In this document: piece after piece, positions 22,638 to 31,555 of the stretch | Position numbering within the stretch: position 1 is the first letter of the stretch | How the letters are laid out: each line of letters starts with the position of its first letter | Assembly (NCBI RefSeq): GCF_006376685.1 | Contig: NZ_VEWL01000005.1 | Span: 1-64,000 of the forward strand | Direction of reading: 5' to 3' | Origin: Ochrobactrum teleogrylli | GTDB taxonomy: Bacteria > Pseudomonadota > Alphaproteobacteria > Rhizobiales > Rhizobiaceae | DNA: 64,000 nucleotides | Notes under the pieces: model-generated | Seen by the model: only the letters and a program-made list of their open reading frames with translations | The model's database searches: none | Told to the model about the DNA's origin: nothing | Position numbers and translations under genes: made by a program

Positions 22638-25598
22638 TTGAACTATATTTTTTATAAAAAATCAAATGCTTTATTGGCTGCAATCACCTCTATTTCTTTT
22701 CTTTTTTCCACTACGGCTTATTCACGAAGCATAACTGACAATGACGAAACGACTTATTTCAACAGAGCGATCATCTTCGGCGACAGCCTGAGTGACAACG
22801 GCACGTTTGGAGATTGGGCGACACGCCTTAAGGGCCGCGAAACGACCGACGGGCGTTTCAGCAATGGGCGCGTCTGGAATGAATATCTCTTCCAAAACCA
22901 GAAACGAGGTACAGAATTCAGGTCCAGCCTGGTCCCGCCTTTTGTACATCGAGTTCGGACTGATAATTTCGGCGACAACACCCCCAACCGCGACACCAAT
23001 GTAAACTATGCGATCGGCGGCACAAAATATCAGAATGCTGGTATTCCAGCGTCATGGATAATCCCGTCTATCGCAGATGAAGTGGACGAATTCATTGACG
23101 GGAATAATTCCATTTCCCCTCACAGCCTAGTATCGTTATGGGCGGGCGGCAATGACGCCATGGATGCGCTTGACGATGGCGATTCGACCCGAGTAAAGGC
23201 GGGATACAGCGGAAACGAATTATCCAAAGCGCTGGAACGCCTTTATAGCGCAGGTGCGCGACAGTTCCTGCTGCCCGACTTGCCCGACTTTTCAAAAGTT
23301 CCGCGCTATGCGAACTCGCACGGCATCCCTTCCAGGGAGGCAACAGACGATTTCAACAACGCCATCGCCGACAGCATTGCCGCCTTCAAGAAAAAACACC
23401 CAGACGCTGTGGTCTATGCGCCCAAAGTAGCCAACATACTGGATATGGTTATTAAATATCCCGGCATTTTCGGCTTCACCCATGCGACCGGCAGTTGTGT
23501 GGACACCCCCTCATGCCTCGACCAGCCACGGGGCTCTGCATTACAGAACGAATATGTTTTCTGGGATGATATTCATCCTACAACGCGAACACACAATTAC
23601 ATTGCCAATTACATGCGGGAATACTGGTCAAATCCCGATCTAGCGGGGTTTTATGTCCGATCTCCCGAAGGACTGTTCAAGACCGAGCGCAACATTTTTT
23701 TTCCGACATCCGATAGAATCGTATCGGGCTACCTGGATGGAAACAGATCCCTATACAAGATGCAGTCTGGAAAACTGACGCTGATTGGAAAAAACACCTA
23801 TACCGGCAACAGCTTTGTGCTCGAAGGCGGACTGGAGCTTGGCAATGGCGGTGAAACCGGCTCCATCATCGGTAATGTCGATTTAATGGGCAAGGACACC
23901 TTTCTGTCCTTCAACCGCAGCAATCTGCTTGAGTTCGATGGAAATATTACCGGCGATGGCCGTCTACAGCAAGTCGGACACGGCATTACCGTTCTCGGAG
24001 GCCAGAGCAGCTACAAAGGAAAGACCGACGTTTATGCGGGAGAGCTGATGGTCAACGGATCGATCACATCACCCGTTATGGTCCATACCGGGGGTATACT
24101 GAGCGGCGCTGGATCTACTGGGAATATTATAGCGGACAACAACGCTTATGTCTCACCGGGCGGTTTCGACGCGTCACGGACCAAAACGTTGAAAATCAAC
24201 GGCGACATTGATCTGCGAACAGGCAGCGTTCTCAATATCACCGTCGGCGCAGATGGCAGCACGTCGTTGCTCTATGGCAATAACCGGGCAAGGATTGAGG
24301 GCAACCTTTCCTTTGACGGTGTTGAACGGGGCATACCGCTCACTGTTGACGAGATCAATGCAAGGCTGGGCAAGAGCAGCATTTTCCTCAAAGCAGACAA
24401 TGGGATCACAGGGCGCTTCAACCAGGTTTCATCGAAATATCGGTTTATCGATCAGAAGCTCGACTACATGCAAAATGAAGTCGGCGTTACTTTCATGAAG
24501 ACGAACAAAAGATTTGCAGAATATGCGGTAAGCAATCAGCAAAGAAGGGTCGCCAACGCATTGCAAGCGCTCGGCCACGATCAAAAGCTCTACAAGAACG
24601 TGCTTACATCGCGGATGGAAGACGATCTGTCGGAAGCCTATACCGAGCTGTCTGGCGATATTTACGCATCCACGCTCACATCGCTTCTTTATGACAACCA
24701 GTTGCCACGCGAAGCCGTGACACAGCGTATGATTGATCTGTCCGACAGTCGCTTCCATCATTCAGCGCTGAATGCTCCGCTCAAAAACGGCGTATGGGGA
24801 CAAGCCTATAATTCCAGAGCGCATTTCCAGAGCATTGGAGAAGCGCAAGCTATGAGCCGCAGCGCGACGGGCTTTATCACCGGCATTGACGGCCAACTGT
24901 CGGATAATTGGCAATTGGGTCTCTTTGCCGGTTATCTGCAATCCTCGCTCAATAGCGGCCTGTCATCGGCGAAGGTCGATAGCTATCAGATCGGCGCCTA
25001 TGGCGGCTATGCATGGAAGAACTTCAACCTGACTTTTGGTGGCAATGCCAATCTGCACGACATCGACAGCAAGCGCACAATCCGCTTCAAGGAAGTCTCA
25101 AACGATAATCGCGCAAGTTACAAAGGCAACAGCTTCCAGGGTTTTGCGGAACTCGGCTACAATATCGACACCAGTCTGGCGCTGCTGGAGCCATTTGCGG
25201 GCATTTCCTACGCCTATGCGAAAACCAATGGTTTTACGGAAAATGCGGCTGTCACCGCCCTCTCCGGCTCTGGCGCAACCAGCGATCTTTTAACCAACTA
25301 TCTCGGCGTGCGTCTTTCGAACAAATACGCACTCTCCGAAAACACCAGCGTCAACACCAAACTGGCGCTCGGCTGGCAGCATAATAGCGCCGACCAGCCG
25401 GAAACAATGCTGCGTTTCAGCGACGGTCCCGGCTTCATGGTTGAAGGTCTGCCGCTCGACAAAAACATGTTCTACGCACATGCCGGGTTGGACCTCAATC
25501 TGGCGCATAACACGTCTCTCGGATTGCACTACCGGGGACAATTCGCAAACAAGGCGCAGGATCACGCCATTAAAGTGAACCTCGCGGTCAACTTCTGA
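22638..25598 (+). CDS. GDSL-type esterase/lipase autotransporter
   Basis: A 986-aa type Va secreted protein. The order is a signal peptide (residues 1-28, ending TTAYS), then an SGNH hydrolase domain to about residue 340 with GDSLSDNG (nucleophile Ser), GGND and DDIHP (catalytic Asp/His). A beta-helical linker with PATR-like repeats follows (NTYTGNSFVLEGGLELGNGG, about 380-530). A C-terminal beta-barrel from about 715 ends in VNF, as outer-membrane proteins do. It would display an esterase on the cell surface. The start is a TTG with a weak site; no in-frame ATG lies upstream. The 5' end is AT-rich compared with the rest. A terminator follows. Confidence 0.9.
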   Translation: MNYIFYKKSNALLAAITSISFLFSTTAYSRSITDNDETTYFNRAIIFGDSLSDNGTFGDWATRLKGRETTDGRFSNGRVWNEYLFQNQKRGTEFRSSLVPPFVHRVRTDNFGDNTPNRDTNVNYAIGGTKYQNAGIPASWIIPSIADEVDEFIDGNNSISPHSLVSLWAGGNDAMDALDDGDSTRVKAGYSGNELSKALERLYSAGARQFLLPDLPDFSKVPRYANSHGIPSREATDDFNNAIADSIAAFKKKHPDAVVYAPKVANILDMVIKYPGIFGFTHATGSCVDTPSCLDQPRGSALQNEYVFWDDIHPTTRTHNYIANYMREYWSNPDLAGFYVRSPEGLFKTERNIFFPTSDRIVSGYLDGNRSLYKMQSGKLTLIGKNTYTGNSFVLEGGLELGNGGETGSIIGNVDLMGKDTFLSFNRSNLLEFDGNITGDGRLQQVGHGITVLGGQSSYKGKTDVYAGELMVNGSITSPVMVHTGGILSGAGSTGNIIADNNAYVSPGGFDASRTKTLKINGDIDLRTGSVLNITVGADGSTSLLYGNNRARIEGNLSFDGVERGIPLTVDEINARLGKSSIFLKADNGITGRFNQVSSKYRFIDQKLDYMQNEVGVTFMKTNKRFAEYAVSNQQRRVANALQALGHDQKLYKNVLTSRMEDDLSEAYTELSGDIYASTLTSLLYDNQLPREAVTQRMIDLSDSRFHHSALNAPLKNGVWGQAYNSRAHFQSIGEAQAMSRSATGFITGIDGQLSDNWQLGLFAGYLQSSLNSGLSSAKVDSYQIGAYGGYAWKNFNLTFGGNANLHDIDSKRTIRFKEVSNDNRASYKGNSFQGFAELGYNIDTSLALLEPFAGISYAYAKTNGFTENAAVTALSGSGATSDLLTNYLGVRLSNKYALSENTSVNTKLALGWQHNSADQPETMLRFSDGPGFMVEGLPLDKNMFYAHAGLDLNLAHNTSLGLHYRGQFANKAQDHAIKVNLAVNF

Positions 25599-25612
25599 CG
25601 ATCAAACAACGG

Positions 25613-25638
25613 AAAGCGGGCCTTCGGGTCCGCTTTTT
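25613..25638 (+). terminator. Intrinsic terminator after the autotransporter gene
   Basis: AAAGCGGGCC-TTC-GGGTCCGCTTTTT forms a stable hairpin with one G-U pair and a T run. Confidence 0.8.
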
Positions 25639-25675
25639 GCTATGAATTTCAGGAATCAGCCAGCAGGGAGCCAGC

Positions 25676-26017
25676 ATGATGTCGTCCAGCCGCTTTGCCG
25701 TCACACCGGAGCCACCTTATTACGTCGTGAGTTTTGCCTCGCAGCGCATTGGCGACGACGATGGCTACGCCGATATGGCGGTGCGCATGGCGGAACTCGC
25801 AGCGCAACAACCCGGCTATCTTGGCGTCGAGAGCGCCCGAGACGCGGAAGGTTTTGGCATAACGAACTCGTTCTGGGCGGACGAAGACAGCATTCGCGCA
25901 TGGAAGCGCGAAGTGGACCACCTTGTGGCGCAAAAGCTTGGTCGCCAGCAGTGGTATGAGACCTATCGCGTGCGCATTGGCCGTGTCGAACGCGCTTACG
26001 GTTTTGATAGAGACTAA
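25676..26017 (+). CDS. Antibiotic-biosynthesis-monooxygenase (ABM) domain protein
   Basis: A 113-aa ferredoxin-like ABM domain. Conserved features are AAQQPGYLGVESARDAEGFG, ITNSFWADEDSIRAWKREVDH, and the C-terminal WYETYRVRIGRVERAYGF. Members include heme-degrading and quinol monooxygenases, but many are uncharacterised cytosolic proteins. It stands alone between the autotransporter and speB, on the same strand, with 62 bp to speB. Confidence 0.8.
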   Translation: MMSSSRFAVTPEPPYYVVSFASQRIGDDDGYADMAVRMAELAAQQPGYLGVESARDAEGFGITNSFWADEDSIRAWKREVDHLVAQKLGRQQWYETYRVRIGRVERAYGFDRD

Positions 26018-26079
26018 AACCTCTTCCCAATTTCTGGCGTGACCGGTTATAGAAGTCAGAACTTCACCGGGGAACGGCC

Positions 26080-27030
26080 ATGCCATCCAAGACCATTGAT
26101 CACGCATTTACCGCACGCAGCCTGACGAGCGCTGCGACCGACCCGACCCATGCGGGCGTGCTGTCTTTCATGCGGCGCGTCTACACCAAGTCGCTGAAGG
26201 GCGCGGAAGCCGTTGTCTGGGGCATTCCGTTTGATGCAGCTGTGTCCAACCGGCCCGGTGCGCGTTTCGGCCCGCAGGCGATCCGGCGCGCATCGGCGAT
26301 CTTCGACAATGATCCGCAATATCCGTTCCAGCGCGACCTGTTCGAAAACCTCGCTGTGATCGATTACGGTGACTGCCTGCTCGACTACGGCAACCATTAC
26401 AAGACGCCCGCCACGATCGAGCGTGAAGCAACAAAGATCCTCAAATCCGATGCATTTTTGCTGACACTTGGCGGCGATCATTTCGTGACATGGCCGCTTC
26501 TGAAAGCCCATGCCGCGAAATATGGCCCGCTGGCACTGGTGCAGTTCGATGCGCATCAGGACACGTGGTTTGACGACGGCAAGCGGATTGATCACGGTTC
26601 CTTCGTTGCCCGCGCCGTGCGTGATGGCATCATCGATCCCGACCATTCCATTCAGGTCGGCATTCGCACCCATGCGCCGGAAGATTGCGGCATCAAGATC
26701 ATTTATGGTCACGAAGTCGAAGACATGACGGCAGCAGAGATTGCCGACGCCATTTTGAAACGCACTGCGGGCAAGAAGACCTATCTGACCTTCGATATTG
26801 ATTGCCTTGATCCGGCCTTTGCGCCCGGCACGGGCACGCCGGTGGCGGGCGGTCCTTCGTCCGCCAAGATGCTATCGATCCTGCGCAAGCTCACGGCGCT
26901 TGACTTCGTCGGTGCGGATGTGGTCGAGGTTGCACCAGCCTATGATCATGCCGATATTACGGCTATCGCTGGAGCGACAATCGCAATGTATTATCTGGGT
27001 CTGCTGGCAGAGCAGAAAGAACGACGATGA
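26080..27030 (+). CDS. speB: Agmatinase / ureohydrolase
   Basis: A 316-aa arginase-family enzyme that splits agmatine to putrescine and urea. The Mn-binding motifs GGDHF, DAHQDTW and DIDCLDPAFAPGTGTP are intact, with the PFDAAVSNRPGARFGPQAIR segment typical of agmatinases. Guanidinobutyrase or another ureohydrolase activity cannot be excluded. It is followed by argC on the same strand. Confidence 0.9.
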   Translation: MPSKTIDHAFTARSLTSAATDPTHAGVLSFMRRVYTKSLKGAEAVVWGIPFDAAVSNRPGARFGPQAIRRASAIFDNDPQYPFQRDLFENLAVIDYGDCLLDYGNHYKTPATIEREATKILKSDAFLLTLGGDHFVTWPLLKAHAAKYGPLALVQFDAHQDTWFDDGKRIDHGSFVARAVRDGIIDPDHSIQVGIRTHAPEDCGIKIIYGHEVEDMTAAEIADAILKRTAGKKTYLTFDIDCLDPAFAPGTGTPVAGGPSSAKMLSILRKLTALDFVGADVVEVAPAYDHADITAIAGATIAMYYLGLLAEQKERR

Positions 27031-27125
27031 CGGTGCCGCGTTTATGCGGTTGAGAAACTGATTCAAGCGGTTGAAAGACCGATTCCGGATATTGTCGTAA
27101 CTTTATGAAATCAAAAGGCAAAAGC

Positions 27126-28061
27126 ATGAAACCGAAAATCTTCATCGATGGCGAACACGGCACCACCGGCCTGCAAATCCGCAGCCGTCTGGCCGAGCGC
27201 GACGATCTTGAAGTGATTTCAATCCCGGAAGCCGAGCGGCGCAACAAGGATTTGCGCGCCGACTATCTGCGCTCTGCCGACATTGCCATTCTGTGCCTGC
27301 CCGACGACGCTTCGAAAGAGGCCGTCTCCCTGCTGCGGGATCACAATTCGACTCGCATCATCGATACTTCGACCGCCCATCGCGTGCATCCCGAATGGGC
27401 CTATGGTTTTGCCGAACTGGCCAAAGGCCAGCGCGAACGCATTGCGGAAGCGCGGCTCGTCGCCAATCCGGGCTGCTATCCAACCGGCGCAATTGGGCTT
27501 GTTCGCCCGCTGCGCGATGCAGGGCTGTTGCCGTCTGACTATCCGGTCAGCGTCAATGCCGTCTCCGGCTATACCGGCGGCGGCAAGCAGCTGATTGCGC
27601 AGATAGAAGACAAGAACAATCCGGACTATCTGGCCGCTAACAACTTCCTTTATGGCCTGCCGTTGCATCACAAGCATGTGCCGGAATTGCAGCTGCATGG
27701 ACGCCTCGACCGTCGCCCGATCTTCAGCCCGAGCGTCGGACGTTTCCCGCAGGGCATGATCGTGCAGGTTCCGCTGTTCCTGAACGAGCTTGAAGGCAGG
27801 CCGTCGCTGACAAAGATTCACGCAGCCCTGAGCGAGCATTATGCCGGTCAGGACATTGTCGAAGTCGTGCCACTGGAGGAAAGCGGCAAGCTTCCGCGCG
27901 TCGATGCGGAAGAACTTGCCGGCAAGGACGGCATGAAGCTCTTTGTCTTCGGCACCGAAGGCGACGATCAGGTCAATCTGGTCGCCCTACTCGACAATCT
28001 CGGCAAAGGTGCTTCGGGTGCCGCTGTCCAGAACATGAACCTCATGCTTGGCAAAGCCTGA
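27126..28061 (+). CDS. argC: N-acetyl-gamma-glutamyl-phosphate reductase
   Basis: A 311-aa type 2 ArgC (about 310 aa, shorter than type 1). It reduces N-acetylglutamyl-phosphate with NADPH in arginine synthesis. The nucleotide loop [17 protein letters not shown] is at the N-terminus and the catalytic Cys lies in [11 protein letters not shown]. The start at 27126 (MKPKIFIDG) is preferred over one seven codons upstream. Its stop overlaps the start of the next gene by one base (TGATGA), so the two are translationally coupled. Confidence 0.95.
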   Translation: MKPKIFIDGEHGTTGLQIRSRLAERDDLEVISIPEAERRNKDLRADYLRSADIAILCLPDDASKEAVSLLRDHNSTRIIDTSTAHRVHPEWAYGFAELAKGQRERIAEARLVANPGCYPTGAIGLVRPLRDAGLLPSDYPVSVNAVSGYTGGGKQLIAQIEDKNNPDYLAANNFLYGLPLHHKHVPELQLHGRLDRRPIFSPSVGRFPQGMIVQVPLFLNELEGRPSLTKIHAALSEHYAGQDIVEVVPLEESGKLPRVDAEELAGKDGMKLFVFGTEGDDQVNLVALLDNLGKGASGAAVQNMNLMLGKA

Positions 28062-28894
28062 TGACGACTGAACCGGTATTCCCCGGAAAATGGAATGTCG
28101 GTTCATTCGAACCACTGGCGGATACGCATTCAAGCCTCGTCTGGAAGGTCGAACGCATCGATCATCCGGGCGAGGTTTTTGTTATCAAGCAGCTGAAACC
28201 CGCCGGAATGGAGGAAATGCGCGGTGCGCATTATCTGCGCTGGCAGGATGGACATGGCGCGGCGCGCCTGTACGATCTTGAAGATACGTCGATGCTGCTC
28301 GAATATGTGGGCAGCTATCATCTCGATGAACACCTCAAAAGCGGGCTTGACGCAGATTGTCTGGTGGTCTTCGGGCAGGTTCTGGACGCATTGCACACAC
28401 CCTCGCCTGCGCCGGTGCCGTCAGACCTGCAACCGCTCGACAGGCATTTCTCCGGCCTTTTCGCAGTCGCAGACCAGACGCCGCTTTATGCGGAGGCTAC
28501 AGCGCTTGCAAGGCAACTGCTGGCGACGCCGCACAAGCCCATTCCGCTGCATGGCGACATTCACCACGAAAACATCCTGCGGGGACAGCGCGGCTGGCTT
28601 GCCATCGATCCGCACGGGCTGATTGGCGATGCGGCCTTCGATGCCGCCAATATCTTTTACAATCCGCTGAATCGTGACGATCTCTGCCTCGACCTTGATC
28701 GCGCAAAGCGCATGGCCGAGCATTTCGCGCCAATCATTGGTCGCTCGCCGTCCTATATTCTTGATTATGCCTTTGCCTATGGCTGTCTTTCAGCCGCGTG
28801 GCATCGCGAGGATTGCAATGGTGCCGACGAAGCGCGGGAGCTGAAGATTGCCACCGCGCTGAGATATTTGCGCCAGACGGCTTATCCTGCGTAA
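28061..28894 (+). CDS. Aminoglycoside/hydroxyurea phosphotransferase-family kinase
   Basis: A 277-aa kinase-fold protein of the family that includes streptomycin 6-phosphotransferase and hydroxyurea kinase. Conserved residues are the catalytic loop [10 protein letters not shown], the metal-binding [13 protein letters not shown], and [11 protein letters not shown]. It would phosphorylate a small hydroxylated molecule. Being coupled to argC by a one-base overlap suggests a metabolic substrate as much as an antibiotic. It ends 13 bases inside the convergent ctaA gene. Resistance cannot be claimed from sequence. Confidence 0.85.
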   Translation: MTTEPVFPGKWNVGSFEPLADTHSSLVWKVERIDHPGEVFVIKQLKPAGMEEMRGAHYLRWQDGHGAARLYDLEDTSMLLEYVGSYHLDEHLKSGLDADCLVVFGQVLDALHTPSPAPVPSDLQPLDRHFSGLFAVADQTPLYAEATALARQLLATPHKPIPLHGDIHHENILRGQRGWLAIDPHGLIGDAAFDAANIFYNPLNRDDLCLDLDRAKRMAEHFAPIIGRSPSYILDYAFAYGCLSAAWHREDCNGADEARELKIATALRYLRQTAYPA

Positions 28895-29958
28895 GCGCCC
28901 TTGGTGCCGCGCCAGTGCGCGACTGCGAAAGCCAGTACGATCAATGCGACGAACTGGTGTGTCAGGCCCATATGCAGCGGCACACTCATCAGCAACGTTC
29001 CGATGCCGATGACCGCCTGCACCAGCACCAGGCCGAGCAGAACAATCGTGCGGCGCGCATGGGTCGTGCCCGGCACGTCTTTCCACACCTGAACGGCATG
29101 GAGAACAGTGAGAACCAGCACCGTATAGGCGAACATGCGATGCACGAACTGTACGGTTTTCGGATTTTCGAACAGATTCCGCCACCATGGCGACTGGATG
29201 AAGAGGTCGGACGGAATGATCGCGCCGTCCATCAAAGGCCAGGTGTTGTAGGTGAGACCGGCATGAAGCCCGGCAACCAGACCGCCAAGATAGATCTGCA
29301 CCAGAACGGCAAAGACCAGCCACCCGGCGAAGCGCTGCACCGACCGCTCCGCCGGACGCTCGGTATAGGTCACAAGTCCTCTGGCAATGTAGAAGACCGC
29401 CGTAATGATCACGCAGGCCGTGGTGAGATGGATTGCAAGCCGGTACTGGCTGACGCTGGTCAATTCGCTGAGGCCCGATGCCACCATCCACCAACCAATG
29501 GCGCCCTGAAAGCCGCCCAGCGCCAGAAGCCCCAGCATGCGGTATTTCAGCCCGCCCTTCAGACGCCCCGTCGCCCAGAAGAAAGCAAGCGGCACCGCAA
29601 CCAGAAAGCCGACGAAGCGCGCCAGCAGGCGATGCGCCCACTCCCACCAGAAAATATACTGAAACTCTTCAAGGGACATGCCCTTGTTGATCTGTTGATA
29701 TTGCGGGATCTGGCGATATTTATCGAACTCTTCCACCCATTCAGCATGGTCGAGCGGGGGAATGACGCCATGGATAGGCTTCCATTCGGTGATGGAAAGG
29801 CCAGAGCCGGTCATGCGGGTGGCCCCGCCCACCATCACGATGGCGATTAGCACGACAAAAACCGCATAAAGCCAATAGCGCACAAGGCGCCGGTCGCGTT
29901 CGTCCTTCGACGTTCTCGAACTCCGCTCTCCGCGCTGCGCCATCGATGCTGCCGTCAT
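28882..29958 (-). CDS. ctaA: Heme A synthase (COX15/CtaA)
   Basis: A 358-aa inner-membrane protein with eight hydrophobic helices. It hydroxylates and oxidises heme O to heme A for cytochrome aa3 oxidase. The type 2 signatures [30 protein letters not shown] and [10 protein letters not shown] carry the heme-ligand histidines. The first 25 residues are polar. It is convergent with the kinase gene and overlaps it by 13 bases. Confidence 0.96.
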   Translation of the reverse strand: MTAASMAQRGERSSRTSKDERDRRLVRYWLYAVFVVLIAIVMVGGATRMTGSGLSITEWKPIHGVIPPLDHAEWVEEFDKYRQIPQYQQINKGMSLEEFQYIFWWEWAHRLLARFVGFLVAVPLAFFWATGRLKGGLKYRMLGLLALGGFQGAIGWWMVASGLSELTSVSQYRLAIHLTTACVIITAVFYIARGLVTYTERPAERSVQRFAGWLVFAVLVQIYLGGLVAGLHAGLTYNTWPLMDGAIIPSDLFIQSPWWRNLFENPKTVQFVHRMFAYTVLVLTVLHAVQVWKDVPGTTHARRTIVLLGLVLVQAVIGIGTLLMSVPLHMGLTHQFVALIVLAFAVAHWRGTKGAYAG

Positions 29959-30111
29959 GCCGTTCTTCCTTCAAACCATCTGGAGCGATACATGCCGCAT
30001 CGACCCGTCAGTTACAAGGCAAGTCCACGCGACATGCCGCCGCGTTTTTTGCCCTTTCGCAGATCAGGCACAGCGGTTAGTGATGGTGCGGGGAAAAGGA
30101 GAGACGCAATC

Positions 30112-30330
30112 ATGCCCGTTAGGCTGAAGAAACTGATCGGCACATTTCTGCTGGTAACGCTGGTGATCGTCTATGCGGTTCTGGCCACGATCATCGCCGT
30201 CGCGCATCTCGGCAATTCTCCGGCATGGGTGCATCTCCTCTATTTCATTGTTTCAGGCCTGCTCTGGGTCCTGCCAGCCATGGCGATCATCTGGTGGATG
30301 GCGCAGCCACCGCGTAAAAAGCAGCTCTGA
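30112..30330 (+). CDS. DUF2842 small membrane protein
   Basis: A 72-aa protein with two hydrophobic helices (TFLLVTLVIVYAVLATIIAV and LYFIVSGLLWVLPAMAIIWW) and a basic C-terminus PPRKKQL. This matches the alphaproteobacterial DUF2842 family, which has no known function. The ATG at 30112 is preceded by AAAAGGAGAG. It is followed after 25 bases by the acetyltransferase-like gene and may be co-transcribed with it. Confidence 0.85.
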   Translation: MPVRLKKLIGTFLLVTLVIVYAVLATIIAVAHLGNSPAWVHLLYFIVSGLLWVLPAMAIIWWMAQPPRKKQL

Positions 30331-30355
30331 GCATATTCAAGGGGCGCAATACAGC

Positions 30356-31504
30356 ATGACTGAGCGGGGCAACATAGCGGGATCGGCCACGCTTACGGAA
30401 CGCATTATCAGCGATTTTTCCGAAATCGAGCGTCTCTGGGCGATAGGGCCTGCCCTGCACGGCGCACCGCAATCCTTCGCCTGGATTGATTGCTGGCAAC
30501 GTTGCGTCAACAGCGACTGTTTCGTCGCGGGAATTTTCGATGCTGATCGCCCCGTCTTTCTCCTGCCTCTGGAAGTTATCCGCCAGAATGGCATGAAAAT
30601 CGCGCGCTATCCCGGCGGCAACCATGCCAACGGTAATTTCCCATGGTTGGCCGCAGCACGGTCATCCGCAGTCAACCGCAAAGCTCTGGACCGGCTCATT
30701 GCCGCCATATGCAAGGCGCGACCGGATATCGACGCTTTGGCGCTGACGCGCCAGCTTGACGCCGTTGATGATATCGACAATCCGCTTTTTACCCTTGGGC
30801 AGAAACGAAACCCGAATCCGGTCCTGATGGTCTCGCTTGATGGTGGTTTTGACGCGGTGCTTAATCGCACCAACCGTCGCCGCAGATTGAAGAAGCACCG
30901 CCAGCATGAGCGCCGCTATCAGGAAGCCGGCGGCTGGCGCATTGAACAGCCGCAGACACAGGACGAATCCGACCGCGTTCTCGACCTTTACTTCGCCATG
31001 AAAGCCGGACGTTTCCGGCAGATGGGCATAAGCGACCCGTTTGCCGACAAAGCCGTACAGGCTTTTTTCAAGGCACTCTACGGGCAGGCTCTCACGGCAC
31101 CATCGCCGATCTGCGAATTGCGGTTTTTGGAAGTGGCCGGCATTATCCGCTCGATCGTCGGCAAAAACCTCACCGCCACTGGACCGACAGCCGAATTTGC
31201 CGCCATCGCCGATGACGATATGGTCCATGCCAGCCCCGGCGAATTTCTGTTCTTCGAAGACATAAAGCGCTGTTGCAATGCCGGTTATGCGGTCTACAGT
31301 TTTGGTGTAGGCGATGAACCCTACAAGCGCGACTGGTGCGATATCGAGCTTGAAATCTTCGACACCGTTCTGCCGCTCTCGGCCAAAGGCAGGCTTTTTG
31401 TGGCGCTGCAAGCCGCACGCAGCGCTGTCGCCAGCACAATCAAACGCAATCCCCGGCTCTGGCGACTCGCCAAGCGCATCCGAGCAAGGCTTGCCCGGAG
31501 GTAA
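30356..31504 (+). CDS. GNAT-family (CelD/BcsL-like) acyltransferase
   Basis: A 382-aa protein of the CelD/BcsL acetyltransferase type. The second half carries the GNAT fold, including the KKHRQHERR basic stretch (about residue 180), ELRFLEVAGIIRSIVGKNL, and SPGEFLFFEDIKRCCNAGYAVYSFGVGDEPYKRDW. Members acylate polysaccharides or sugars. It ends 52 bases from the convergent Wzz/ExoP-like gene, so a role in decorating the exopolysaccharide is a reasonable guess. Confidence 0.78.
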   Translation: MTERGNIAGSATLTERIISDFSEIERLWAIGPALHGAPQSFAWIDCWQRCVNSDCFVAGIFDADRPVFLLPLEVIRQNGMKIARYPGGNHANGNFPWLAAARSSAVNRKALDRLIAAICKARPDIDALALTRQLDAVDDIDNPLFTLGQKRNPNPVLMVSLDGGFDAVLNRTNRRRRLKKHRQHERRYQEAGGWRIEQPQTQDESDRVLDLYFAMKAGRFRQMGISDPFADKAVQAFFKALYGQALTAPSPICELRFLEVAGIIRSIVGKNLTATGPTAEFAAIADDDMVHASPGEFLFFEDIKRCCNAGYAVYSFGVGDEPYKRDWCDIELEIFDTVLPLSAKGRLFVALQAARSAVASTIKRNPRLWRLAKRIRARLARR

Positions 31505-31555
31505 ATAGCGATTTTGATTCAGCTTTCCGCTTTAAGACGCTGTTTTTGAATCGAA

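Noticed and set aside
28798..29850. Long plus-strand open frame of 350 codons across ctaA
   Set aside because: It is the antisense shadow of ctaA, whose helices and heme-ligand motifs are unmistakable.
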